NCBI GenBank assembly: GCA_035652095.1
Contig: DASREM010000021.1
Coordinates: 1 to 64,000 of the forward strand
Origin: DASREM01 sp035652095
GTDB lineage: Bacteria; Acidobacteriota; Terriglobia; Terriglobales; Acidobacteriaceae
Direction of reading: 5' to 3'
DNA: 64,000 bases
Position numbers and translations under genes: made by a program. Positions 33,787 to 41,415 of the stretch are shown piece by piece; position 1 is the first letter of the stretch; every line of letters starts with the position of its first letter. Below the pieces are notes generated by a model, which had not been told where the DNA came from, searched no databases, and saw only the letters and a list, made by a program, of their open reading frames with translations.

Positions 33787-34227
33787 CTACGATCCGGTCA
33801 GCTTCACCCGGAGTTCTTCCGGCAGGCGCTCGCGAATTTCCGCGGGCAGGCGATCGTGCACATGGCGGGCGCCGATCTTGGCGGCATCCACCACCGCCAT
33901 CGGCGCCGGAGTAGCAACCGCGACGATCAGCCAGATCAAAGCGGAAAGCGCGAAGCCCGCGAGGGCAGCAATCTCGAGCCAGAAAGCGTGTCGCGGGCCG
34001 AAATGGCGAATGACCCCGAAGGCAAGCAGAAAGATGGCGGCTGAAACCGAGGCCAGCGCAATCAAGCCGACGTCAATGGTCCGATGCAAATGCTGACGCG
34101 AGCGGCAATGCTCGCAGGCGGTAAAGTGGTCTTCGTAGTCGCCGCGCATCTCCGGCGCCAGGCCGGAGATATCGTACCGCCAGCCCGCCAGGATCTTACC
34201 TACGATAGGATCAACGCACTGACTCAT
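33787..34227 (-). CDS. Membrane protein with N-terminal zinc-finger-like motif
   Basis: The 146-residue protein begins with a soluble part holding HFTACEHC (an H-x3-C-x2-C pattern like that of anti-sigma zinc fingers). Two membrane helices follow (TIDVGLIALASVSAAIFLLA and WLEIAALAGFALSALIWLIV), then a charged tail (HDRLPAEIRERLPEELRVKL). No sigma factor gene is adjacent, so an anti-sigma role is only a guess. It begins 6 bases after the stop of the metallo-hydrolase gene and is very likely co-transcribed with it. Confidence 0.7.
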   Translation of the reverse strand: MSQCVDPIVGKILAGWRYDISGLAPEMRGDYEDHFTACEHCRSRQHLHRTIDVGLIALASVSAAIFLLAFGVIRHFGPRHAFWLEIAALAGFALSALIWLIVAVATPAPMAVVDAAKIGARHVHDRLPAEIRERLPEELRVKLTGS

Positions 34228-34233
34228 GCTGTA

Positions 34234-35037
34234 CTACAGCCGGATCGATTCCATTGGCTCCGACTGCCCCGCCAGCAACACACGGTTGTGCAGTAAATTC
34301 GCGCGAGGGCCTAACGCCTTCTCCGCTGCTCTCCGAGCCAATTCTGGATGATTGTTCTGCTCGGATAGATGCGCCAGCACGACGTAAGTTGCTCCTCCAT
34401 CATAGTCGCTGTAGAAGAATTCCGCGAGCGCATCGTTGGAGAGGTGGCCTACACGACTCATTACACGCTGTTTAACCGACCAGGGGTAAGGGCCGATGCG
34501 CAACATCTCCAAATCATGATTGGATTCGATCAGCAGCACGTCACATCCTCTTAGATGATCGCGGACGCTGACTGGAACGTACCCGAGATCGGTGGCAAAG
34601 CCGATCTTGACGCCTTCGGAATGGAAGGTGAACCCGACCGGGTCGGCGGCGTCATGCGGAATGGTGAAGGGCATGACCTCGATATCGCCGATGAGGAAGC
34701 GCCGGCCGGCGGGAAATATTTCGAGCTTCGAAAGCTTGGGCGCCTCTCCGGTGGAGTTGCGGATCGAACGCGCCCACGCCTGGTGGGTGGCGCCGGTCAT
34801 GAAAACCGGGATGCTGAGCTTCTTGGCCAGCGTGGCCAGCCCGTAAACGTGATCGCAATGCTCGTGCGTAATCACGATTGCGGAAAGCGCGTTGGGATCT
34901 TCGCCTGCGGCCTTCATGCGCCTGAAAGTCTCGCGGCAGGAAATGCCGGCGTCCACCAGGATGCGGGTGCTCGCACTGCACACCATGGCGGTGTTGCCGC
35001 GACTGCCGCTGGCCAGCACCGAGACAGAGACTCCCAT
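34234..35037 (-). CDS. Metallo-beta-lactamase fold hydrolase, WalJ/YycJ-like
   Basis: The 267-residue soluble protein has the HxHxDH metal site in VITHEHCDHVYGL (H58, H60, D62, H63), a start VSVLASGSRGNTAMV typical of YycJ/WalJ, PFTIPHDAADPVGF with another metal His, and LLIESNHDLEML. Members are exonuclease-like enzymes linked to DNA repair or cell-wall signalling; the exact substrate is not settled. It leads a two-gene unit with the zinc-finger membrane protein 6 bases downstream. Confidence 0.85.
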   Translation of the reverse strand: MGVSVSVLASGSRGNTAMVCSASTRILVDAGISCRETFRRMKAAGEDPNALSAIVITHEHCDHVYGLATLAKKLSIPVFMTGATHQAWARSIRNSTGEAPKLSKLEIFPAGRRFLIGDIEVMPFTIPHDAADPVGFTFHSEGVKIGFATDLGYVPVSVRDHLRGCDVLLIESNHDLEMLRIGPYPWSVKQRVMSRVGHLSNDALAEFFYSDYDGGATYVVLAHLSEQNNHPELARRAAEKALGPRANLLHNRVLLAGQSEPMESIRL

Positions 35038-35120
35038 GGGAGGAGGATACCTTCAATCGCTGTGGAAGCGGGAGTAACTTTTGGGGGAAGGAGGGGGATG
35101 GGGTTCCCGGGCACCGCTGC

Positions 35121-35164
35121 TGCACGCAAGATCCTTCGAAGCTTCGCTCCTCAGGATGTCGTCA
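35121..35164. repeat. Dispersed intergenic repeat, family A
   Basis: TGCACGCAAGATCCTTCG followed by AAGCTTCGCTCCTCAGGATG and TCGTC. It is the most complete copy of the family in this window and lies between the metallo-hydrolase start and the next gene. Confidence 0.65.
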
Positions 35165-35224
35165 CCATCAGATTGACCGCAGCTTGAACAAGCGGTGGAT
35201 TGAATTCGAAAAGCTCAGCCCTGA

Positions 35225-35554
35225 CTACTTTTTCAGCGCCTGCGCCGCTCGTCTGCCTGCCGATCCGGCATAGGCGCCGGCGGTTCCGGTGAGAAATCCC
35301 AGGAAGGCTTCATAAATTTGGGCGCGATAGGGTTTCTCGGTGAGGAACACGTAAGCGAGCGCTTGCAACACCGGAACAAAGATAGCGACCAGCACGATCC
35401 AGCGCCAAGGCCGTTCCGGACGCAGGATTCCCAGAACCATAGTCGAGATGAGCACGAAAAGCGCGGTCAGCAGCAGGTCGCCGAGTCTCACATCGAGCAG
35501 GCCAGCGGAGACGCCCAGGACAACAGCCAACGCGTAGATGGGAGCGTCTTTCAT
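35225..35554 (-). CDS. Small membrane protein of unknown function
   Basis: A 109-residue protein with three hydrophobic stretches (YALAVVLGVSAGLLDVRLGD, LLLTALFVLISTMVLGIL, IVLVAIFVPVLQALAYVFL) and a Gly/Ala-rich C-terminal part (AFLGFLTGTAGAYAGSAGR) ending in basic residues. No family is recognised. It stands alone on the minus strand, 112 bases downstream of the dehydrogenase-gene end. Confidence 0.65.
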   Translation of the reverse strand: MKDAPIYALAVVLGVSAGLLDVRLGDLLLTALFVLISTMVLGILRPERPWRWIVLVAIFVPVLQALAYVFLTEKPYRAQIYEAFLGFLTGTAGAYAGSAGRRAAQALKK

Positions 35555-35666
35555 GGAGGGTTGGCGGTTCTATTGCCGACTTCCAAAGTGCTGATTCTTG
35601 AATAATGATGTTTGTCGAAGCAAAACCAAACTCAAGATCTTTCAATCGGCGTCGGAAAATCTGCAG

Positions 35667-36518
35667 TCAGTATTGATAGAACCCCCTTCCGCTCTTCCTT
35701 CCCAGCCATCCTGCGTCCACCATTTTGATCAGCAGGGGGCAGGGCCGGTATTTGGGATCGCCGAGTCCATCCTGCAGGACGCGCATGATGTCGAGGCAGA
35801 CATCGAGGCCGATGAAATCCGCGAGGGTCAAAGGCCCCATGGGATGGGCCATGCCGAGTTTGAACACTTCGTCCACGGCTTCGGCAGTGGCCACTCCTTC
35901 CATCACGACGTACATGGCTTCATTGAGCAGCGGCATGAGTACGCGGTTGGAAACGAACCCCGGCGCGTCGTTGACTTCCACCGGCGTCTTGTCGAGTTTC
36001 ACCGCCAGCTCACGGACCGTCTGGAAGGTCTCGTTCGAGGTGGCCAGGCCGCGGATTACTTCCACCAATTTCATCACCGGCACCGGATTGAAAAAGTGCA
36101 TGCCGATGACCTTATCGGGGCGCTTGGTCAGGGCGCCAATCTTCGTTATTGAAATCGAAGAAGTATTGGAGGCGAGGACCACTTCCGCGCGGCAGATGCG
36201 GTCGAGGTCGCGAAAGATTTCAGCTTTGATTTCAAACTTCTCGGTAGCCGCCTCGACCACGAAATCGCAAGCCGCCAACTGGCTGCGATCGAGTACCGTC
36301 TCGATGCGCTTCAAGGCCGAAGTGCGGTCATCGGCAGTGATTTTATTCTTGGCCACCTCGCGCTCAAGATTTTTGCCGATGGCAGCAAGACCGCGATCCA
36401 GGAATTTCTGTTCGACATCGCACAAGACCACCTGAAATCCAGCGCGCGCAAAAATATGCGCAATGCCGTTGCCCATGGTTCCCGCGCCAATCACCCCGAC
36501 GCGACCTACGTCGCTCAT
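35667..36518 (-). CDS. 3-hydroxybutyryl-CoA dehydrogenase family protein
   Basis: The 283-residue protein has a Rossmann dinucleotide loop VGVIGAGTMGNGIA (7-20) and the conserved SNTSSISIT. The HFFNPVPVMKLVEVI block carries the catalytic His, and the helical C-terminal dimer domain includes DAPGFVSNRVLMPLLNEA. It interconverts 3-hydroxyacyl-CoA and 3-oxoacyl-CoA with NAD(P) in fatty-acid breakdown, butyrate or PHB-type metabolism. Length fits the short-chain stand-alone enzyme. AAGGAG precedes the ATG. No thiolase or crotonase is adjacent, so the pathway is open. Confidence 0.92.
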   Translation of the reverse strand: MSDVGRVGVIGAGTMGNGIAHIFARAGFQVVLCDVEQKFLDRGLAAIGKNLEREVAKNKITADDRTSALKRIETVLDRSQLAACDFVVEAATEKFEIKAEIFRDLDRICRAEVVLASNTSSISITKIGALTKRPDKVIGMHFFNPVPVMKLVEVIRGLATSNETFQTVRELAVKLDKTPVEVNDAPGFVSNRVLMPLLNEAMYVVMEGVATAEAVDEVFKLGMAHPMGPLTLADFIGLDVCLDIMRVLQDGLGDPKYRPCPLLIKMVDAGWLGRKSGRGFYQY

Positions 36519-36788
36519 AAGTGCTCCTTCGTTCCAAGAGAAACTGGCAAGTCTAACACTTGCGCGAGCGCGGACTTAACCCGTAACGGCCGGAAAAGTT
36601 GCTGCGGGAAAAGCCGTTAAGGTTCGCTTAAGGTTAACAAAGTAAAGAATTTGCGCGCGGAGGGGCAGCAAAATACCAGGGCGCTCGCATCGGATTTGTG
36701 TAGATACCGAGGCCACTCACCGGAACGGAGGGCGATGCAGAAAGCGGTAAAGCCCTCCGAAACCGGAAAGAGCGCGGTGGGAGGAACC

Positions 36789-37448
36789 ATGAGACGAGAA
36801 ATGAAGATGGCAGCTTACCTGATAGCGCTCACGCTGATGCTGAGCGGATTGGCGCTCGCCCACGACGACGATGATGATGACGACTATTATCGCGGCAATC
36901 GTGGCAACGCCTCGCAAGCGCACCAGTACGGATACAACAACGGCTACCGCGATGGCCTGCGCCACGGACGCGAGGAAGCACGCGAGAACGATCCGACAGA
37001 CTTCCGCACTCGCGAATATGACCGCGCCACCAATGGATACCAGGGTTGGATGGGACCGAAAGACCGCTACCGCGATGGTTATCGCGACGGCTACGAACGC
37101 GGTTACCGGGAAGCGTTCTATCAGGGCAACCGCGGCGGGGGCTGGTGGGGCGATGGAGACCATGACCGCGACGACCGCGTGTACCGTCCCAGCAATTGGC
37201 CCTGGAGCCGCGGCGGAAGTTGGGGACGCAGCCCGGCCTACAACTACGGTTACCAGGATGGCGTCACCGTAGCGCGTTCGGACCAGCAACGCGGGAAGCA
37301 ATTCAACTCCAGCCCGCGCGGCGATAATCATTCCGATCGCGGCTACAGCTCGCAGTATGGAAGTAAGGACGAATACAAGTCTGAATATCGCAACGGCTAT
37401 CGCCAGGGGTATGAGGCCGGTTGGGGACGGGGATACGGACGCTACTGA
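36789..37448 (+). CDS. Secreted Tyr/Gly-repeat protein
   Basis: The 219-residue protein has a signal peptide (MKMAAYLIALTLMLSGLALA) and then a run of seven Asp. Repeats of the form Y-x-x-G-Y-x-x-G follow: YGYNNGYRDGLRHGREEARE, YRDGYRDGYERGYREAF, YNYGYQDGV and YRNGYRQGYEAGWGRGY at the end. Such repeats are seen in secreted proteins of Acidobacteriota, but their function is unknown; structural or polymer-binding roles are guesses. GGAGGAACC lies directly before the ATG. A terminator follows. The upstream 270 bases are shared with the divergent dehydrogenase gene. Confidence 0.78.
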   Translation: MRREMKMAAYLIALTLMLSGLALAHDDDDDDDYYRGNRGNASQAHQYGYNNGYRDGLRHGREEARENDPTDFRTREYDRATNGYQGWMGPKDRYRDGYRDGYERGYREAFYQGNRGGGWWGDGDHDRDDRVYRPSNWPWSRGGSWGRSPAYNYGYQDGVTVARSDQQRGKQFNSSPRGDNHSDRGYSSQYGSKDEYKSEYRNGYRQGYEAGWGRGYGRY

Positions 37449-37472
37449 AGCGTTGTTACCTCGTAAACAGGG

Positions 37473-37508
37473 GCCGTCGGGTCATCCCGGCGGCTCTCGT
37501 GTTTTTTT
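37473..37508 (+). terminator. Rho-independent terminator
   Basis: GCCGTCGGG-TCAT-CCCGGCGGC forms a 9-bp stem with one mismatch, followed by TCTCGTG and TTTTTTT. It lies 24 bases after the Tyr/Gly-repeat gene and just before the end of the convergent gene. Confidence 0.75.
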
Positions 37509-37511
37509 GGC

Positions 37512-37973
37512 TCAGTTCACGCGGCTGGGAGCGCTGCTCCTACGCGATTTCGAGGCGCGCTCGGTGCTGCACACGTAGCGATAGTACAAGCCGTGCAGAT
37601 CTTCGCTCAGCTGGCGAACGATATTCATGCAGAATTCGGGATGCTCGCGCAGATAGTGGAGTAACTGATCGCGGTCCACAAACGCCAGTTCACACTCCAC
37701 CATGGCCTCGGCGTTTAGTTTGTAAGGCTCCCCGCTCAAGGCTTCGCTCAATCCCAGGACACATCCGGGACCCGCGACCTCAAACAGGGTCTGGCCGGAC
37801 GGTCGCGGCAAGGACAATCCTACCTGCCCGGATTCAACCAGGTAAATTCCGGCCACCGGCTGGCCGAACTGAAAAGGCGCAGCTCCGGCAGGGTACTTGC
37901 GCGTAATCTTGAGCGCTCGCAATTCCTCCCACAGGTCAGGGGAGCGCTGGTTCAGGCACGGATTCTGGAACAT
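37512..37973 (-). CDS. Cyclic-nucleotide-binding domain protein without DNA-binding domain
   Basis: The 153-residue protein is one cNMP-binding beta-roll: YPAGAAPFQFGQPVAGIYLV, ESGQVGLSLPRPSG, FEVAGPGCVLGLSEALSGEP, then a C-helix REHPEFCMNIVRQLSEDLHG. The phosphate-binding cassette is only partly like that of true cAMP binders (GLSEALSGEPYKLNAEA). The protein ends in a basic Ser-rich tail with no helix-turn-helix, so it is not a complete Crp/Fnr regulator. A CRP-like site lies 46 bases upstream. It may modulate a partner protein. Confidence 0.82.
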   Translation of the reverse strand: MFQNPCLNQRSPDLWEELRALKITRKYPAGAAPFQFGQPVAGIYLVESGQVGLSLPRPSGQTLFEVAGPGCVLGLSEALSGEPYKLNAEAMVECELAFVDRDQLLHYLREHPEFCMNIVRQLSEDLHGLYYRYVCSTERASKSRRSSAPSRVN

Positions 37974-38018
37974 CGGCTACTTCCAGGTTTTCTTTTATCG
38001 CATGAGAAACCGGCCTTA

Positions 38019-38034
38019 TGTGACCAGAATCACT
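38019..38034 (-). promoter_or_regulatory. CRP-like operator upstream of the cNMP-binding gene
   Basis: TGTGA-N6-TCACT, differing from the CRP consensus TGTGA-N6-TCACA at one base. It lies 46-61 bases upstream of the start of the cyclic-nucleotide-binding protein. One such site can occur by chance, but the placement is suggestive. Confidence 0.4.
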
Positions 38035-38168
38035 GAGGTGAGTGACGGGTTTCGCCGAGTGCGGAGGCCGGAATTTCGCGCCACTGCGGGCAAGACGGGT
38101 ACCTTAACGGGCTGCGCAGCTGCGCTCCGCTGGACGGGTGTGGCGTCCGTCTCCGTGAGCTGGCATGA

Positions 38169-40679
38169 TTACTGCCTTTGCAGAACCTCGTCGATTGCGA
38201 CTTTGCCACCCTTATCCACGTTCACTACTTTCTGGATGGGCGCAAAGCCGGACATGCTGATGTCAATCACATAGGTTCCCGGATTGAGGTAGAAGTCCAC
38301 TGGGGACGACTTGTCGAGCACGCGACGGTTGACCGCGATCTGCGCGCCCTTGGGATTGGTCTTGATGCTGACGGTACCCATTCCTGCCGTGTCGCCGCCG
38401 CCGAACACTTTCTTGAATTTGCTGACCGTCTTGATCTCATCGGTTGAACCGAGCGGGCGAAGCGTAGCGGCGTAATGGAACGTCTGGCCGGGCTGGAGGT
38501 TCGCTGTCGTGGTCTCGTCGAGGTATCCCGGCTTCTTTAGCAGGATCGTGTGGTTGCCGGTCTTCTCTACCGAGAGCTGGGTCGGGGTGATGTGCCCGGT
38601 ATTTTTGCCGTCGAGATAAATTTCTGCGCCCACTGGATCGCTGGTGATCGAAACCCCTGCGCTCAATTGCGCCAGCTGCACCACCAGGAACGATTTGCTG
38701 CCGGAGCCGACTTCGATCGTGCGGGTTTCGGCGCCGAAGCCGGGCCGGCTGACCGTGATGGTGTGCTGCCCCGGCGTCAGGCCAGTCAGATTAAATGGAG
38801 TCACCCATCCGCTTTCGTTGTGTCCGTCAACCGCGATCTGCGCTCCTTCCGGGGTCGAGTTCACGGTAAGTTGTCCGGGAATGAGTGCGGGAGCGGGCGC
38901 CGCAGCAGGCTTGGCGTTCTTCTTCTGCTTCGGGTTGGTATGTTTTGGAGTGACCGAAACGCTGGATGGTTCCGCCGGAATCGCCTCTACCGGAGTGGCC
39001 ACTACTGCCGCAGGTGTGCCGGCCGGGGCGGGCACGGGTTGCGCGGGAGCGGGATTGACGGGAGCCGGGGCTTGCGCAGTCTGCGCCGGCGCGGCTTCCT
39101 CATCCGAATTCTCGTTGTGAATATGGAACGCAATTCCCAGGACGACCAGCAACACCACTGCAATTGCCGCAGCCCCCGAATACATGAACAGCTTTGGCGG
39201 CGTCTTCTTTATTTCAGTGACGGCTTTCTTCGCTACCTCTCGCGGCTGCACCTTGGGCTTGTCGGGTACCGGCGCTTTGAACACCGGCTGCTCCACTTCC
39301 TGCACCGGCTCGGAAGCCGGCGAAGGAGGCGGGGGCGCTACATAAATCTCTTTCAATGGCGGTAATTCGTCGATCTCGGAAAAGCTGGGCCCGCTGACGG
39401 CGGGGGCTTTCTTGTTCTCAACCATCGTAGGATCCACGTTGATCGTGGGCGCTTCCGTCTCCGGTTCCACGACCGCGGCGGACATGCTGAATTCTCCTTT
39501 CGCGTAGCCGTCAAGGGTTGAGCCAAACTTGGGGGTTGGGTCCTGCGTGGGAGTGCTGGTGTCGGTAACGCCCATGGCTCCCCATCCTGCTGCCGCGGCG
39601 GCAGCCTTGCGCTCGAAACTTGGCTTGGCCGGCTCGGACGACGGTGGCGCCGCCTCGTAAGCCGATGGAGCCGCCGGTTGACGAACTGGAGCGGCCGTTT
39701 TCACAGCCGGCTTCGGAGTGAATTCCGGGCCTTTATCCGCAGCCGGCTTCGGTGGCGCAGGGTTCGCAACTTCCTTTGCCTTCATCGGCGCGGCAGTTGC
39801 GGCTTTCTGTGGAGCGGTAGCCGTGGGGGACGCCGGGGCTGCCTTTTTGGCGCTGGTCTTGGTCGCACTTTCCTTGCAGCGCTCCAGGTCGTTCACCAGG
39901 TCCTGGCCCGATTGATAGCGCTCCTCGGGATTTTTGGAGAGCGCCTTCATGATCACTTCGCTGAGAGCGGGATGAATCTTGCGATTCACGTGGTCGGGGG
40001 CTACCGGCGTCATCTCCAGGATTGATTGCCGGACTTGATCGGCATCCTCTCCCTGAAACGCCTTGCGCTCGGTGACCATTTCATAAAGGATTGCGGCGAG
40101 GCTGAAGAAATTAGAGCGGGAGTCAAGCGGATCTCCGCGTAATTGTTCCGGCGACATGTAATGCAAAACTTCGGGGGCGCAGCCCTGGGCCTGCGCGGCA
40201 TGGGCGCCCATCATGGAAGTGCCAAAGCTGAGGATCTTTACCGTGCCGTCCCACTGCACCATGATTTTTGCGGGCTCGAGGCTGTAGTGCACGACCTTGT
40301 GCACCAGCGCATGGTCAAGCCCCTGGCAAGTCTGCCGTGCAATATCCATCAGGTCCCAGATGGAGAAACCTTCTTTTCGGGCCAGCATGGTGGCGATGCT
40401 GTTGCCCTGTACATATTCCATGGCCGCGCACAGCATGGAATCAATTTCGCCGGCGCCATAGAGTAACGCGATGTTAGGGCTGTTCAGTGATTTGCTGAGT
40501 TCCGATTCCTCCAGAACGCTTTGCACCACGGCCTCGGCCTGCACGCCGAGCACTTCCAGTTTCAGCGTCTTGAGCGCGACGGTTTGATTGCTCTCTCCGT
40601 CGGTCGCTTTGTAGACGGATCCATTGGGTGAAGTGGCAATCTCACTGAGGATTTCAAATCGTCCAATTGTGTTCGACAT
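38169..40679 (-). CDS. Pseudokinase with PEGA domains (Ser/Thr kinase fold, catalytic residues lost)
   Basis: The 836-residue protein has an N-terminal kinase fold (about 8-270) with the ATP-site Lys kept (VALK, K37). The catalytic loop reads HYSLEPAK (131-138) instead of HRDLKPxN, and the metal motif reads SFG (151-153) instead of DFG. The Asp of HRD, the following Lys and Asn, and the Asp of DFG are thus all replaced. The APE-like SPEQL and structural motifs remain. A Pro/Ala-rich linker (270-495), a membrane helix (497-519) and three PEGA domains (about 601-670, 673-745, 768-836) follow. It probably acts as a scaffold or sensor, with kinase fold inside and PEGA outside. The ATG at 40679 is chosen over an upstream one. 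Confidence 0.9.
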   Translation of the reverse strand: MSNTIGRFEILSEIATSPNGSVYKATDGESNQTVALKTLKLEVLGVQAEAVVQSVLEESELSKSLNSPNIALLYGAGEIDSMLCAAMEYVQGNSIATMLARKEGFSIWDLMDIARQTCQGLDHALVHKVVHYSLEPAKIMVQWDGTVKILSFGTSMMGAHAAQAQGCAPEVLHYMSPEQLRGDPLDSRSNFFSLAAILYEMVTERKAFQGEDADQVRQSILEMTPVAPDHVNRKIHPALSEVIMKALSKNPEERYQSGQDLVNDLERCKESATKTSAKKAAPASPTATAPQKAATAAPMKAKEVANPAPPKPAADKGPEFTPKPAVKTAAPVRQPAAPSAYEAAPPSSEPAKPSFERKAAAAAAGWGAMGVTDTSTPTQDPTPKFGSTLDGYAKGEFSMSAAVVEPETEAPTINVDPTMVENKKAPAVSGPSFSEIDELPPLKEIYVAPPPPSPASEPVQEVEQPVFKAPVPDKPKVQPREVAKKAVTEIKKTPPKLFMYSGAAAIAVVLLVVLGIAFHIHNENSDEEAAPAQTAQAPAPVNPAPAQPVPAPAGTPAAVVATPVEAIPAEPSSVSVTPKHTNPKQKKNAKPAAAPAPALIPGQLTVNSTPEGAQIAVDGHNESGWVTPFNLTGLTPGQHTITVSRPGFGAETRTIEVGSGSKSFLVVQLAQLSAGVSITSDPVGAEIYLDGKNTGHITPTQLSVEKTGNHTILLKKPGYLDETTTANLQPGQTFHYAATLRPLGSTDEIKTVSKFKKVFGGGDTAGMGTVSIKTNPKGAQIAVNRRVLDKSSPVDFYLNPGTYVIDISMSGFAPIQKVVNVDKGGKVAIDEVLQRQ

Positions 40680-40845
40680 TTCGGCCTGACCCTCAATTAC
40701 AGACGACAACACTGCCCGTCCTCCCCGAACGGGAAGGACAATTCTGGCTCGTATCGGGGAAGGTACGACTTAGCATAGACTGCATGGGCGCTCCCTCGCG
40801 CATTACGAAAGTACCCAGAGAAAGTCCGTGCAGCTGATTGTCAGC

Positions 40846-41409
40846 TCAGGAGTTAACGGCAATTGAGGTCAGCCAGTCGCGAAGCAGGTGGCGCACTTTT
40901 GCCCCTTCGATGGTGCGCCGCATGGCATCCATGACTGTGAACTGGGCGCGCGGACCGCGACCGCGAAACCCCACCCAGTACGGGATGTGGATTTCGCCGG
41001 GCACTACCTCGGCCGTGATCTGCAGATTCGACATACGGAAAAAACCGGTGGAGAACAGCAGCCTGCGAACCTTGGAGATTAGAAGCGCTTTCGCTCCCGC
41101 CTCGTCGAGCATGGGCTTGGCGCAATTTCGAGTTTCGAGATAGACAATATCGAAGGTCCCGGGCAAGTCCTCGAACTGATACGGATCGAGGGAACCATTA
41201 ATCGCGTCGAGACCGTAAATGCGAGACTCGGTCTTGCCGCGGTTCTGAATCTCGACTTGAAACAGCAGAAAAGGGATGTAGAAGTCCGCAACCGATTGCA
41301 GCGGACCGTAAACAGTGTTCTTCAGAGCGGTGCCGATCCCGTGGGATGCGAACTGCTCCATGGCTTCTTCGCGAGTCACGTTTGCCCGCAGGCTCCGGAT
41401 GCTGGGCAT
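40846..41409 (-). CDS. Conserved-looking soluble protein of unknown function
   Basis: The 187-residue protein has no signal peptide or membrane segment. Visible features are YGPLQSVADFYIPFLLFQVE, a DPYQFEDLPGTFDIVYLETR stretch, and EVVPGEIHIPYWVGFRGRGP leading to MDAMRRTIEGAKVRHLLRDW. I cannot name a family. Its stop lies 166 bases upstream of the pseudokinase start. Its own start is 6 bases after the stop of the symporter gene, so it is likely co-transcribed with that transporter. Confidence 0.75.
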   Translation of the reverse strand: MPSIRSLRANVTREEAMEQFASHGIGTALKNTVYGPLQSVADFYIPFLLFQVEIQNRGKTESRIYGLDAINGSLDPYQFEDLPGTFDIVYLETRNCAKPMLDEAGAKALLISKVRRLLFSTGFFRMSNLQITAEVVPGEIHIPYWVGFRGRGPRAQFTVMDAMRRTIEGAKVRHLLRDWLTSIAVNS

Positions 41410-41415
41410 AGAATG

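Noticed and set aside
33787..34227. Anti-sigma factor call for the zinc-finger membrane protein
   Set aside because: No sigma factor gene is next to it, and the motif alone is too short for that call.
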